From Marasmius tenuissimus (taxonomy: Eukaryota > Basidiomycota > Agaricomycetes > Agaricales > Marasmiaceae): 64,000 nt of DNA. How positions within the stretch are numbered: the first letter of the stretch is position 1; every line of letters begins with the position of its first letter. Of the stretch, positions 22,785 to 33,972 are shown piece by piece. The notes under the pieces are model-generated. The model saw nothing but the letters and a program-made list of their open reading frames with translations. It was not told the origin of the DNA and did not search any database. The stretch lies in contig JAQOTA010000054.1 in assembly GCA_029532415.1 (NCBI GenBank), forward strand, positions 2,418,001-2,482,000, written 5' to 3'. The position numbers and the translations under genes are program-made.

Positions 22785-24106
22785 ATGTCGCAACTATCCC
22801 AAGAGGAGAAGCTGGCCATCTTCCGTAAAGAGCTATTCGATGAAGGCATCTTGAAGGAGGGCGACTCGATTGGGACCGACGACGAAACGCTCAAGTATGT
22901 CCTCTTCATACGCTATAGCTTGACGACGATGGCCCATCTAACGAATTCGGGCTATCCCTAGACGATTCCTCCGAGCTCGAAAATATGACTTGGTACAAGC
23001 GAAGAAGATGTTTCGAGATGCGCAACATTGGCGACAGACTGTAGAAGGAGTGGGTATCGACGAGCTATACAAGCAGATAGATCCCTTCGACGTGCGTTGC
23101 CGTGTTGAAACGATTTTTTGCCTCTGCTGAAATGGTTCGAGCAGTACCCAGAACGGAAGGATGTGTTCGAGTGCTGGCCAATGTGGTAAGTTGTAACTGT
23201 CGAAATCGAGTTCTTATAACCGTTTGACACTCTTTCAGGTTCCACAAGGTTCGCCTGATTGTCATGAATGCTCTCTCGCAACGACCGCTGATTCCGATCC
23301 TCGGACGCTCAGACAGACAAGGTGTGGCGTACAAGTACCGTAAAGAGGCACAATCTCATGCGAAAGCGCCTTCACTTCCGCTCATTCTGTATAGCGAGGC
23401 CGGCCCCTGAATGTTCACTTTCTAGGCGGAATGAATCTCAAGAAGTTGTATTCAAAATGCGCACCGGACAGGCACTGGCAAACTGTACTTGTCAACGGTG
23501 AATCACTTACTAGAGAAGTCCTCCCAGCGGCTCGGCGTGCACATGGCGATTCAGTCAATTCTGTGCTTGTGGTTGTAGATTTAGACGGTTTCAGGTGGAG
23601 TCTTGCGCTCATGGGACTTGCGCGAGCGGTGCTCACCACTTCTTCCATCCAGTTTAAGCCAGTTCTGGCAAATGAAAGGGCTCGTTCAAAGGTCCTTCCA
23701 GATGTCCCAAGACTACTTCCCTGAAACGTACGTGGCATTCCAGTTCACACACTCATTTGGTTCCAACACCTTCTTCAGCATGGGCTCATTATTTGTGATC
23801 AACGCCCCATCGTCGTTCACTATGATCTGGTCAGTCATCAAACCATGGTTAGCAAAAGAGACAGCGGACAAAACCGACGTCCTGGGTAAAGACTATAAAG
23901 AACGACTGCTAGAAGTCGTCGACGCAGACTCTTTACCGAGTATCCTCGGAGGCAACTGTCGATGTGAAGAAGCAGGTGGCTGCCAGTATAGTGCCGTAGG
24001 TCCCTGGCTAGAGGGAGGAAAGGATGGGGACCTAATTCGACGAAGGCATCCAAATCGATGGACTCGGGTGTCTTCCTCAACGAACCATCGACCTAAACTC
24101 AGTTAG
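22785..24106 (+). CDS. SEC14-like phosphatidylinositol-transfer protein (CRAL-TRIO domain)
   Basis: Lipid-binding protein expected to exchange phosphatidylinositol and phosphatidylcholine between membranes and to act in Golgi-linked lipid signalling. The start at ATG 22785 gives MSQLSQEEKLAIFRKEL. The CRAL-TRIO N-lobe has LKRFLRARKYDLVQAKKMF (split by an intron), a tryptophan-rich loop ECWPMWFHKTDK, then GRPLNVHFLGGMNL. The lipid-binding lobe ends with MSQDYFPETMGSLFVINAP, FTMIWSVIKPWL and the signature LPSILGGNCRCEEAGGC, close to the SEC14 ending LPSFLGG.C.C. About seven introns. The tail PNRWTRVSSSTNHRPKLS is short and has no extra domain. Same strand and 182 bp from the preceding gene. Confidence 0.92.
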
Positions 24107-24253
24107 TCATACACATACACGTCCGACTATGTAACTGTTAGATGCACTTTAGATGGAGGCAAATGTAACACCAACAACGTGAACGCGCGAAAATGATCTT
24201 GACTGTACCGTGAGATCCAACTTCCTTCTGAACCACCACCACTGGGATTGGCC

Positions 24254-26211
24254 ATGACCACTTTCACTGCGGATCGCCAGTTATTGAGCCCCAAATTCGA
24301 AGGCTACAAGCTTGAGCCTCTCGACCAGGACCAGGTTATCTCACGCTTTGCTCTTACCCACAAAGCTTCGCAGTCAACGGTTCCGAATCGTTCGCCACTC
24401 TCTTTCCAGGAAGTCCAAAGCAGGATCACGCATAACCATCTGACTATTGCTACAGATGGCAGCACCGCAGTCTATGTTGACGAAGATTTCAACGTGGTAT
24501 CGATCACCATTTCGGTGAGCGTGTATAGATCCCATAGTCTGTTCGCCTCCTCAATTGACCCCGAATCGAAGTAGGATGAACTAGTTCCCTCGTTTACTGT
24601 CGTTCACGAGCTCCCAAAACCTATTCAATCGGAGCATGTTGAGATCCATCCAGAGTACCCTTCATCGGTTTTCCTTTCGAGGGAACTCCTTGTTGTTTCT
24701 GATGGGCATGGAACGATGTACATCCTTCACCAAAATAACCATGGTCCTTACAGTCTTCTCGGAGTCTATCAATCACCCACGCTCTCACCATTTCGAATTC
24801 ATTCCGGAACATTGGACGATTCGAAGACGGCAACTATATTGTTCTCCTCGAGGAACTACGAGTCTAAATCGTCTCCGAAGAGAAGAAGCAGAAGGGCGTA
24901 GCTGTGGAGTTCGATTTGTGGACCGCCAAGATGGGAATTTCTGGCCATGAAAAGTCGAGTTCGGCCACAGTCGGGGAAATAAACGTTCTATGGCGACATC
25001 AAGGCGAAGAGCCTCCCATATACGCGCATTTTGACGAAAAGAAGAACCTTTTTGCTGTCCTAAGTGGATCAGCCTATCGCCAAAGTGGTGAAGCCGCAAA
25101 TCCCTCCTCCTACACACCCTCACCTGACGAAATTGCGCCCATCCCACGAGCCAATGAAAACTTGGACGAAAACGTCGAAGGTCAAACAAAGCCACATCCG
25201 TACTCTTGGACTCAGACTCCGGATTCTGTGACAGTGGCGTTTCCTTTACCATCCTCCACACAGAAATCCCAGATCCAGGTCAAGTTTACGCCGGATTCTC
25301 TATCTCTCGCCGTCGCCGGTTTGGAGGAATCGGATTTACCTGTTCCTTTACCGAGATACACATCGAAGCCATTGTGGGATCGAGTTTCGCCATCGACGAG
25401 CTATTGGACATGGGATCGCGAGGCTGAACACGCCTTTGGTTTGCTGTCCCTGCATATCGATAAACAGAACGAAGGAACAAAGTGGATGCAGGTTTTTGCT
25501 ACCGCTGGGCAAACCACTGTCGCTGAAGCAGCTCTCGAAGATGCTGAAGTTCCAGAGACGCTGGATCCGTCGGAGCTTTGGCATATTCGAGAGTCACTAG
25601 AGAAATATACCGCCTCCTTGCGAACGGGGGAAGACGCCAGTGGCTTGGGTCTCGGAAAGGGTGTACCTAGCCTTGCTGAAGGGGAGATGGATGAGGAGGT
25701 GGACGCTACGATCGGCAGAAAAGCGTTCATCTCCTGGTTAGGCAGAGACGATGGTGCTCGTCCATCTTGGTCTCCTTCAGGACGAGACATCCCCTTTCAA
25801 CTGCTTTCGGTCCCTCTACCAGGAGGTTCTTCCGACTTGCCTCCCTCGCTCATGGTGAAAGAAGGGCTCGATGGTGTGGTGTATGTTCTCGATCCAGCCG
25901 ACGAACCCAAGTGGAAACATTCTTCCACATTCTCGGCCATAGCCTTTGTTTTGGCGTCGAAACGCGACATCAGATTCACTTTCCACACCCGCGACACCGT
26001 TTACGCACTGGAAAGTGGGTCGTTGCACCGCGGCGGAAACGCCTATGTCTACAGATCTGTCTCTCGAGGAGAGAAATGGGCCAAACAGGCAATCCTGCGT
26101 GTCACAGACGGCTCTGGCGGGGCTTTACTTGGCGTTGGCGGAGTCGTTGTGCGAAGTCAGAGGGTCTTATTGTGTTTAGCTGAGGGGGAACTGATTCTAT
26201 TAAAGACGTGA
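24254..26211 (+). CDS. NUDCD1-like protein (CS/NudC domain) with an apparent frameshift near 24870
   Basis: Homologue of NudC domain-containing protein 1, a likely HSP90/dynein-pathway co-chaperone. Exon 1 is 24254-24514, exon 2 starts at 24575. The first frame gives beta-propeller-like sequence (FLSRELLVVSDGHGTMYILH, then ATILFSSRNYESKSS) and then runs into a stop at 24899-24901. The reading continues in another frame with EEKKQKGVAVEFDLWTAKMG, the CS domain (YSWTQTPDSVTVAFPLP, VKFTPDSLSLAV) and a propeller-like end (AFVLASKRDIRFTF, LLCLAEGELILLKT). The two halves join without loss if one base is missing after TCGTC at about 24872. I found no GT-AG intron that bridges the frames while keeping these residues. 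Either a sequence error or a real disabling deletion; the rest is intact. Confidence 0.8.
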
Positions 26212-26436
26212 AGAAGCTGCGGTATACATGTAGAGCAGCACAGCGGGAAATGGAAACGTGGATATGATACTGGTGATGGAACGTCGAACCTTTATGCTTG
26301 AAGTTTGCGAATGTACAGTGTGCTACATGGCAGGATATCGAGGGAGCAGTGGTACAGAAACCAATAGATAATTACGAGAAGTAGAGCGACCCTAAAAAAC
26401 CACAACAGAGAGTAATACTAGTGATACAATCATTGA

Positions 26437-28511
26437 CTAATCCTTTAACGGATCTTCACTTGTATCCATAAGACCCTCAGCTGCGACAGCGGCACTGGCT
26501 TTGTCGCCCCCAGGCTCTGACTTCAACTGCGGTACTGGGGCGACGGTTGTTGCTGTACTGCCGTTGGGCAGCTCCTTCGGTGGTGGTGGCGCCTCGCCAC
26601 CGGATACAGCTACCTTCGAATCCTCCATTTCGACGTTATTATCACCGTCCTGATTGTCTTTATGTGCACCCGATTCCCAATCGCCGTATTGGTCCAACTG
26701 CGATTTCAAGTGTTGGATTGGATCGGAAGAAGTTTCGTCTGAGCCTTCAGCACCCAGACCAAGCGTTTTTGTGAAGAATCCACTGGGACCTCCTTCGTCA
26801 CCGCTGTCTTCTTCGTCGCTATCGTCACCGGCGAACATGAGGTTGGTATTGTCTGAACCGACAGCAGGGCGGAAGGTGAGACCGGGACCGAGAACTCGCG
26901 CAAATCCAGACAACCCGGAGGATGCCAGCAAAGCGCTGACGCCGTTGTCGTCCATGTCGCCTCGTTGTCGATCCCTGGCCTCTTGGGCTTCCCTTCGTGC
27001 CTTGAAGGACATGAGTCGGCTCTGTGCGTAGAGTTGGGGAACAGTGCTTGGGGTGTTGTAGCCGTAACCAGTTTTCACGCGGTCGCCGATCCACGCGTAC
27101 CACTCCTCCTTCGACCTTCCGTTCAAGAGAGCAACGATGAGGACGGTCATGTTGTCGCAACCGATGCCAGCACCCGAAGATGTATCGGGGGCCAAACAGT
27201 GATCACACATCATTTCAGCTATCTCAGTGAGCTCCTTTCCTTCCGATACCTGCAGCCGAACAAAGTCGATCACCTGCTGCGACGAAAGGCAGTCCCAGAT
27301 ACCTGAAAATGATATTAGCGCCACTGACGTTTAAGACGAAGAGAGAAGATGTTCACCATCACAGGCGAGGACAAGGAACTCGTCTTCTTCGGTCCGGTCG
27401 TGAACTGTGATGTCGGGGTCTGCAGTGATAGCCTGTTTCTCTGGAGTGAGTTCGTAGTTCTTCTTGAACTCGAAATCTCCGATGGCACGCGACAATGCGA
27501 GGTTGCCTGCAGGGTACTGAATGAGCGGAGATATGTCATGGAACAACTAATCTACGCACCGTTTACCCGACCATACTCCACATAGCCTCCAGCTCCAGTA
27601 ATTCTTGCCTTCTCCGCTGATAATGCAGGTAAGTATTGGGTCGCGATGGAGGAAGTGGCATGCCCAGCTAACATTCATTTGTCGGTTTGTGGTCGAAGCT
27701 CAAGGGTACCGCCTCCCCCTTTGAGCTCAGTACAGATCTGGAGTCGCCAGCGTTCGCCTGGTGGTCATCGATGTAAGCAAAAATAGATCGTACTGCGGTT
27801 GGAGTGAGCACATACCACGTAAATCTTGTCTTTTGTCACAAGCGCAGCGACTGCAGTACATCCCGACGGGTCTCGAGTATGAGCAGGATCTTCACAAAAA
27901 CTTCAGTAAAATGACTGGGAACTCTTCGGAAGGAGCGCGCACTGGCTAGAAGATCCTCATCCGTCCCCAGAAATGCTTTCTTCAACGCAGTTTCGTAGTC
28001 CTTGGCGCGATAGGCCTCTTCCGTCGCCAATCGCTTATGCACGTTTTGCCCCGCAAATTTCGCTACGGTTCCACCTAGCCGAATGAAAGGTAAGGAATGA
28101 ATTGTCGTTAGGTTGAACAGATTTCTCCAGGGGTATACCTCCATGTCCATCATACACCGCGAAAAAGGCATTCGAATCTTCAGGTTTTTCGTCGAGATCC
28201 AACATAATCGCATGAGCATCCTCCATAGCTAGGTTTGTCCAACATCGTCAAAGGCATCAGAATGAAGAGCATACGATTGACAAAGCAGAGCACGCACTGA
28301 TTCTCCATCCTTGCATCTCAGAAATAGCAAACAAAAAACGGTCATTCTGCCCCGAATCCGATGTCTTGGACGTATCTGTATGGCGATACTGGATCAATCA
28401 CCCATCAAAGTCCCTTAGGCAAAGTTCATACCGGGGGAAGAGAGTGTTTGGCCCTATAGGAACTGTGAGTTCGTCGGCCAGTTTTACCCCACAGCGAAAA
28501 TTACCAACCAT
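26437..28511 (-). CDS. PTC2: Protein phosphatase 2C (PTC2/PTC3 family) with a start codon as its own exon
   Basis: Mn/Mg-dependent Ser/Thr phosphatase; yeast Ptc2/3 act on HOG and checkpoint kinases. The N-terminus [18 protein letters not shown] is assembled from exon 1, the ATG at 28509-28511 alone, exon 2 at 28432-28453 and exon 3 starting at 28375, with introns of 55 and 56 bp. Motifs follow in family order: [93 protein letters not shown] and [12 protein letters not shown]. All metal-binding aspartates are present. The C-terminal 200 residues are acidic and low in complexity, as in fungal Ptc2. Stop at 26437. The gene is convergent with NUDCD1. Confidence 0.93.
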
Positions 28512-28906
28512 GACTCGAAACTTTCTTTATTGGGACGTCAAGAGGAAATGTTCGGAAGCTGTAGAGAAGAGTGGTGATACACCTTGAAAGTACAAGAGAG
28601 AAGGAAGGAATAGGAATATGGCTGCGATCGTTGACGGTGAATGGAAGATAGTTCGAGTCGGTCGTGTGTCACGGCACTGACTGATCCTCCCTAATTGTTT
28701 GCCGGTGCTTGTTCCTATCTTCGGAGTTTTTTTTTTGAATAGATTGATCTTATCCAAACCGATGATCACCGCAAAATGGAAACGTCAAATCAATCTTCCA
28801 CTCGTTAGAAACGTACGAAGGTAAGTAGGTAGGTATATAATACAACCAGTAAGTAGGTACATGAAGAAACCTCGGTAGGTAGGATTGAAGCAATAATGGT
28901 CGAGCG

Positions 28907-31419
28907 TTATGCATTGCTGACGAGAGTATTCTCGTTCACATTTGCCAACTTGTTCCGATAAAGATCCTTGCTGAACTGAACCGGGTTGGGCTGTTCGAAG
29001 ATCTCTCCAACTTCCTCCAGTGTGAGGCTCTTGGTTTCGACAACAAACAGATATATGATGATACATTCAAACACATCCCAACCACAGAAGATCGCGTACG
29101 TCTTCCATCCGATTCTCTCCAAAGCGACCGGGAGGCTAGGAAAAAGTCAGAACGACATTTCGGTCAGGACTTGCGCAATCGCGCTTACCCAAAGGTGTTG
29201 ATGCAACTGGCGGCCTGGGTAGCGACGGTCAAGAATGCAATGCCCTTAGCACGGGCCTGGTAGTTAAGTACTTCCGCTGGGTAGAGCGCTTGCCTGAATA
29301 AGATGTAAGAAACAGGTCACGGACGAGTTCAACCGCGCGCTTACATGGGGGTCCACCCGAAGGAAAAGACGACCATGAATATGAAGATAAACGCTATCCC
29401 AGCATTGGATCGTGCAGCACCTCCTTGCTCTGAAAGCAAGCCTGTGACAATAGCCAGGATACCAGTGACCGCGATAGTTGACCAAAGCAAGTTCTTTCGT
29501 CGCCCAGTGTGGTCGACGGTGAACGAACCAGCCAATGCTAAACGAGACCGTGAGCCAGAAGTCATTGGCAAAATACATGAAGGGAATCTTACCTCCGATG
29601 CTAAAGAGGGAAACAAGAAAAGAAAGGGAACAGTACTTAACAGGGGTCGAACAAGATTAAGAGTGGCTTCGAGCTTACTAGGAAGTGACACTGTTGACGA
29701 AGTTCAGTTGTTGCTGGCGTTGCTGCCTCGTAATGCCAGCATTCTTGAGCAAGATTGGCAGGAAATAAGTGACGAGACCATTGCCGGAGAGTTGACCGAA
29801 GGTACCTATAAAGAGCGGGTTGAGAGGCCGTCGACGGCTACAAGAAACAAACGCACCAATGAGAACGACCATAGAGCTACGGTACCTGTCTGCACGAGTC
29901 CTGAAGAGGGGTCGGAAGTCCCACCACCGCTCTAAAACACATTAAATACATCATCCCGCAGGCAAGCGAACGACCGAACGTACTGTCGATTCCACCGATC
30001 TCAATCTTCTCCTCAATTTCATCCATCTCGACGTCAATCAGAGGGGACTTGGGGTCAGCGGTGCTCGAATGAAGTCGTGCGAGAATTCTACGAGCATCGT
30101 CGATCTTGCCGACACTGCAAAGCCATCGAGGACTGTAGAGATCGACAGTTAGGACCGTCTTCTGTTGACAAAGTGCATCAAACCCACGATTCCGGGCAGG
30201 TATAGATGAACAGGGCATTGATAGCCGCAGGAACGACCTAGAACGGGCTATCAGAACAACCCGGGGAACACACATAGAACCTCTTACTTGAATGTAGAGC
30301 GGTAACCTCCAGGACAGGTCATTGTTCCATCGGTTAGTTGCCACCATCATTCCAGAAGCCGACATCTGCCCGATGTAGTAGCTGCGGGATGGATGTATTG
30401 AGTACGACATAAATTCGTCTATGTCGCGTGAACGCTCACAAGGAGTTCAAGAAGCCCATGTAGGCACCCCTGGTATGTGGAGGGGTGATTTCCGCGAGGT
30501 AAGACTTGGCAGATGCACTTGCACATCCACATCCCAGGCCTGACGAAAAAAATAATTAGTGGGATCGCATAAGTAGGGAAAATGCCCCTCACCTGTGAGC
30601 CAACGACCAACCAAGAACATGGATTTGTTCTTCGAATTCGCGGTCAAAAGGGCACCAACACTAAAGAAGTCTCAGTACTGGCTGGAAGTGAGAGACGAGG
30701 TTACACACATCAAGATTACATTTCCAAGGAACATCGAGAAGCGGCGGCCAAATCGATCCGGAAGATAGGCTAGGTAGACGGGTTGAGTCAAGTCTCAGAA
30801 CTGGAATCATGCTCGCTGAAAGCACCAACCAGCAGGGAACACCGCGCTGTAGACTCATGTGAGCACAGAGAACTCCTTCGATGCACAGAGGACGTACCAT
30901 AGAGACCCACTTCATATTCCGAAAGCGTTGTTGAGTTGAAAGTACCCAGGCAAGATGATTCAGTGCTCACATCGTGTAGATACCAAAGACGATACTACGG
31001 GCGACTATGTCAGCATGCAGAGGTATACTATCAGTCACTGAGGACGTACCTGGTCTTCGAGCCAACACCAGTCATTCCGAAGTACTGCTGGTATTGCCAC
31101 ATTCCGTTGATTCCTCCCATGACCGTACCGTCGAAGCCACTATCGCCGGAGCAACAACAGACGATCAAGGTGATCCAGTACATCTAGTAAACACATAGTT
31201 TTCCGTGAGCGGCGCGTCGAACCGTGATGCGATTAAAATGACACATACGTGCATAGCGGCCGCGCTCCATTTTCCAACACCCGGATCGACCTGCATGGCT
31301 GCTTCTAGCTCCGCCTGTCGTTGTTCGGGAGTTTTGGGCATGCGATGGGCGTTGCCCAAAGTCTCGACATGTTGAAGATCACCCTTCGTCTTTTCGTCGA
31401 AAGAACCTTCCTTGGACAT
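28907..31419 (-). CDS. MFS sugar transporter, LAC12/hexose-type
   Basis: Plasma-membrane sugar:H+ symporter of the sugar porter family. ATG 31419 opens an acidic cytosolic N-terminus (MSKEGSFDEKTKGDL). Spliced motifs in order: SGDSGFDGTVMGGINGM, SIVFGIYT, AYLPDRFGRRFSMFLGN, NKSMFLVGRWLTGLGCGCAS, SYLAEITPPHTRGAYMGFLN, ESPRWLCSVGKIDDARRIL (the PESPRW loop), GQLSGNGLVTYFLPILL, DHTGRRKNLLWST and the terminal VVETKSLTLEEV. These are the sugar-porter signatures, closest to lactose/hexose permeases of basidiomycetes. At least ten introns; no broken motif. Upstream, two weak CreA/Mig1-like SYGGRG sites lie at 31922-31927 and 31962-31967, compatible with glucose repression but only suggestive. Confidence 0.9.
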
Positions 31420-33190
31420 GGCGGGCAGAAAGAGTCGAGGACTTCGGAGAAGATGAATATCCCCCTTTTATATTTTCATGGGAGAATTTGGGCGGCATTT
31501 TCTGTGACGCAGTGGTATACAACATCACGCGCGTCGCGACTCACCCTGCCAAGAGACATATTATGGAGGCCTTTAAGGGTTTCAAGGAGGGACCGGCCAA
31601 ACGTCGGAAGGGTCACAGAGCGCATGACCACCTTTGCGGGTCCTTGTTGGGGATTTGGGGGCTTTGGAATCATCTGTCAAGACCCCAGCTAAGAACTCGC
31701 TGGAGTCTCGAGCAAGACCCACTGACGAGAGATGCCAGCTCCAAGTTTGAGAGGGACAGAAATTCAATGTTCTTGAGCGTGAAAGTGGCGAAGACTCTGG
31801 ATAACTCCCGGATCGTTGATCCCGGACAAGGCTTGTCCTGAAACAAGGATTTATTACTACCAATCATGGGGTCAAGCTTCAGGAACGTACTGAAATTCAA
31901 CCTTGGCCATGTGGGGCGTGAGTGGGGGTGTTGGGGAATTTGAGGGAGACCTCAGACGACCCTGGGGCGGAAGAATATCCTGCAGTGTGGACGAGGATAA
32001 ACAGGGTTAAATAATAAACGAGGATAAACGTAGTCCAAGACCGACCTTGGCTGGAAAGCCACGATCAGGATTGGCGTAAGACGAACCTGGCTCTGTGATG
32101 GCTGGCCCAAGGACTCGCATTGAAATGCGAACACAGTTGAGCAATGTGTGTGGCCATTCGGATGAGTATCATCGGGATGCGGTCCGCCTTCTGCGGAGAC
32201 CAGGCCTTTCTGGGAGGTTCAGACAACGAGTTTGAAGTGATTGACTCGATGGGACTTGCCTCGGGAATCAGCCTCTTATCTTATTCTTTTCAGAGGAGGG
32301 AGTCGAGTTTCTGTGGGCATGAATGCTATGATAGATCCTGCAGAGTGGCTGGCTTTTTGCCAGCAGCATCCGAAGCCATCAGTTATCTTGCCCTGTTTGT
32401 CTCCGTTGGTCAAACGTTGCTGGTGACGCTCAGTGAATCAATGACGGCCACCCTCGGCTAGGACCAGTGACTGGCACGTTATACTGCCTGTCTCTGCCGC
32501 TATTCATTTAACTGGGTCATAGTGACGAAGGAGATGTAGAATAAAGGCATGTGTTCGAATGACAAAGGGATTGGCCGCTCACTCTGCGACTTCCGACAGC
32601 ATTAGCCGCTGCGAGCGGCAATCGCAAAAGATTTTCGAGCCGCCTCGAGGCCTTTTTACGGTCGTGTGACCACAAAAAGGACTTCCGTAGGATTTTCTTC
32701 CCAAGCGACATGGGAGACCTAGCTTTGACCCTTTGCTTCGATAGCAAGCAGCTTGCAGAGGTTTCATGAACACTGAGCGATTTGAGCAGATGGTGAGACG
32801 ATTGCACAAGTTGTCACAGCCGGACATTGGTCGGACAGCCTTTTTTTGCAACCGCACGCGGAGTGATCGTAATTTTTCCCACGTCTACTTCTCTACCTCT
32901 GACAACGACCGTGTATCCAAACCTAAAACCAGTTCTACCTGCTGACTCTAAACATCAAAAGAGGTATCCTTCTTTTCTGCATATATACCTTGCCGAACAA
33001 TCCTAATCTCTCTTTGTAGTCGCCCTTTCACCTTCTCTACAGGCACTACCCATTAAGTTCTACTTTTCACCTTATCAATCGTCTGCACGACAGCCTTTTA
33101 TCGAACCCCCAGCTCCTTTAAAAGTACACTACCGGTACGAGATACCCACAGCAACAGCGAGGATAACCTTTTCATGATTCTTACAGTGAT
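31420..33190. other. Long intergenic promoter region between the sugar transporter and the MYND-like gene
   Basis: No gene is supported in this 1.8 kb. Features seen are a 15 bp palindrome at 31824-31838 (GGACAAG-G-CTTGTCC) just after a near-palindrome built on CCGGATC/GATCCCGG, two SYGGRG sites at 31922-31967, and a doubled GAGGATAAAC at about 31991-32036. From 32880 the sequence becomes pyrimidine-rich, with a TATATA at about 32981, as in fungal promoters, leading to the gene at 33191. Confidence 0.5.
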
Positions 33191-33778
33191 ATGGGTCGCC
33201 CAAGAACTCTTTCGTGCAGTTCTACAACTTCATCCTCTGCTCCACGAACAGGCTTTCCAACCATCTCACTCAAACGAGCCGAAGCCTTTGGAGCATTTGC
33301 ACCAACCTCATCAGCGTCATCTTCCCTGTTGTGCGCCACTTACAGCGCCCCATCATGGCCTATGACCCTCCTGTCACGTAGGCATAAGGCTCGAAGACGT
33401 TGCCAGTCACTTACGGATCACGTTCATGATTCCGATAACGACCTCGACCCTCCAGCCAGTCCTACATCGTCTGTTTTTTCGATTCCATCCATCAGCCGCG
33501 CCTCTCTTTATGACGAATCTACCTCGCCTGCGTCGGCCTCATCCGTTAACCTTCTCGAAGACTCGGATTCTCCTGCGGTGTCTCACAAGACAGACATGAA
33601 TCCTATTCTTCATGATTTAGAGAAGCGCTCGAGGTTTTGCACGTCGAGAGCGGCATGTTCAACTTGCGGCAAGCAAGGTTCCGACTTTCCTCGGTGCGGA
33701 AAATGCGGGGAACTGTGGTGTTCACGGAGTTGTCGTCTCCGCGATGGCAATAAACACATCTGTAGCCTTCGGACTTGA
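33191..33778 (+). CDS. Small Ser-rich protein with a C-terminal MYND-like zinc finger
   Basis: Function unknown. One open frame of 195 residues from ATG 33191. The first 130 residues are Ser/Thr/Pro-rich and look disordered (for example SPTSSVFSIPSISRAS). The last 40 hold CSTCGKQG, then CGKCGELWCSRSCRLRD and a final His and Cys. This is C-x2-C-x9-C-x2-C-x4-C-x3-C-x7-H-x-C, close to a MYND finger but with a shortened last spacer. MYND fingers bind proline-rich partners. The leader is pyrimidine-rich with a TATA-like motif near 32981. Small introns in the N-terminal part cannot be excluded. Confidence 0.65.
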   Translation: MGRPRTLSCSSTTSSSAPRTGFPTISLKRAEAFGAFAPTSSASSSLLCATYSAPSWPMTLLSRRHKARRRCQSLTDHVHDSDNDLDPPASPTSSVFSIPSISRASLYDESTSPASASSVNLLEDSDSPAVSHKTDMNPILHDLEKRSRFCTSRAACSTCGKQGSDFPRCGKCGELWCSRSCRLRDGNKHICSLRT

Positions 33779-33972
33779 GTATGACATCGCGGTTGTGAAG
33801 GGCCTCCGTCTAAGCTCCGTTCAGCTTCGTCCTTTCTGATCTTGATGTTATGCCGTTTTCCCGGATGGGCTTTCTTGTGTATCAATCTTCATTTCTCTCT
33901 TCTCGACGTTATCCATGTGTCATTAGTATTAGATGGTCTTGTTATGCAATGTAACGCAGTGTATAGAGCTCA

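Noticed and set aside
17768..24106. Same-strand run of oxygenase, ARC1, nucleotidyltransferase-like and SEC14 genes as a biosynthetic cluster
   Set aside because: ARC1 and SEC14 are housekeeping genes and no core biosynthetic enzyme is in the run; co-direction alone is weak evidence.
25401..25790. 129-codon minus-strand open frame inside NUDCD1
   Set aside because: Overlaps a long, clearly conserved plus-strand frame; composition is that of an antisense image.
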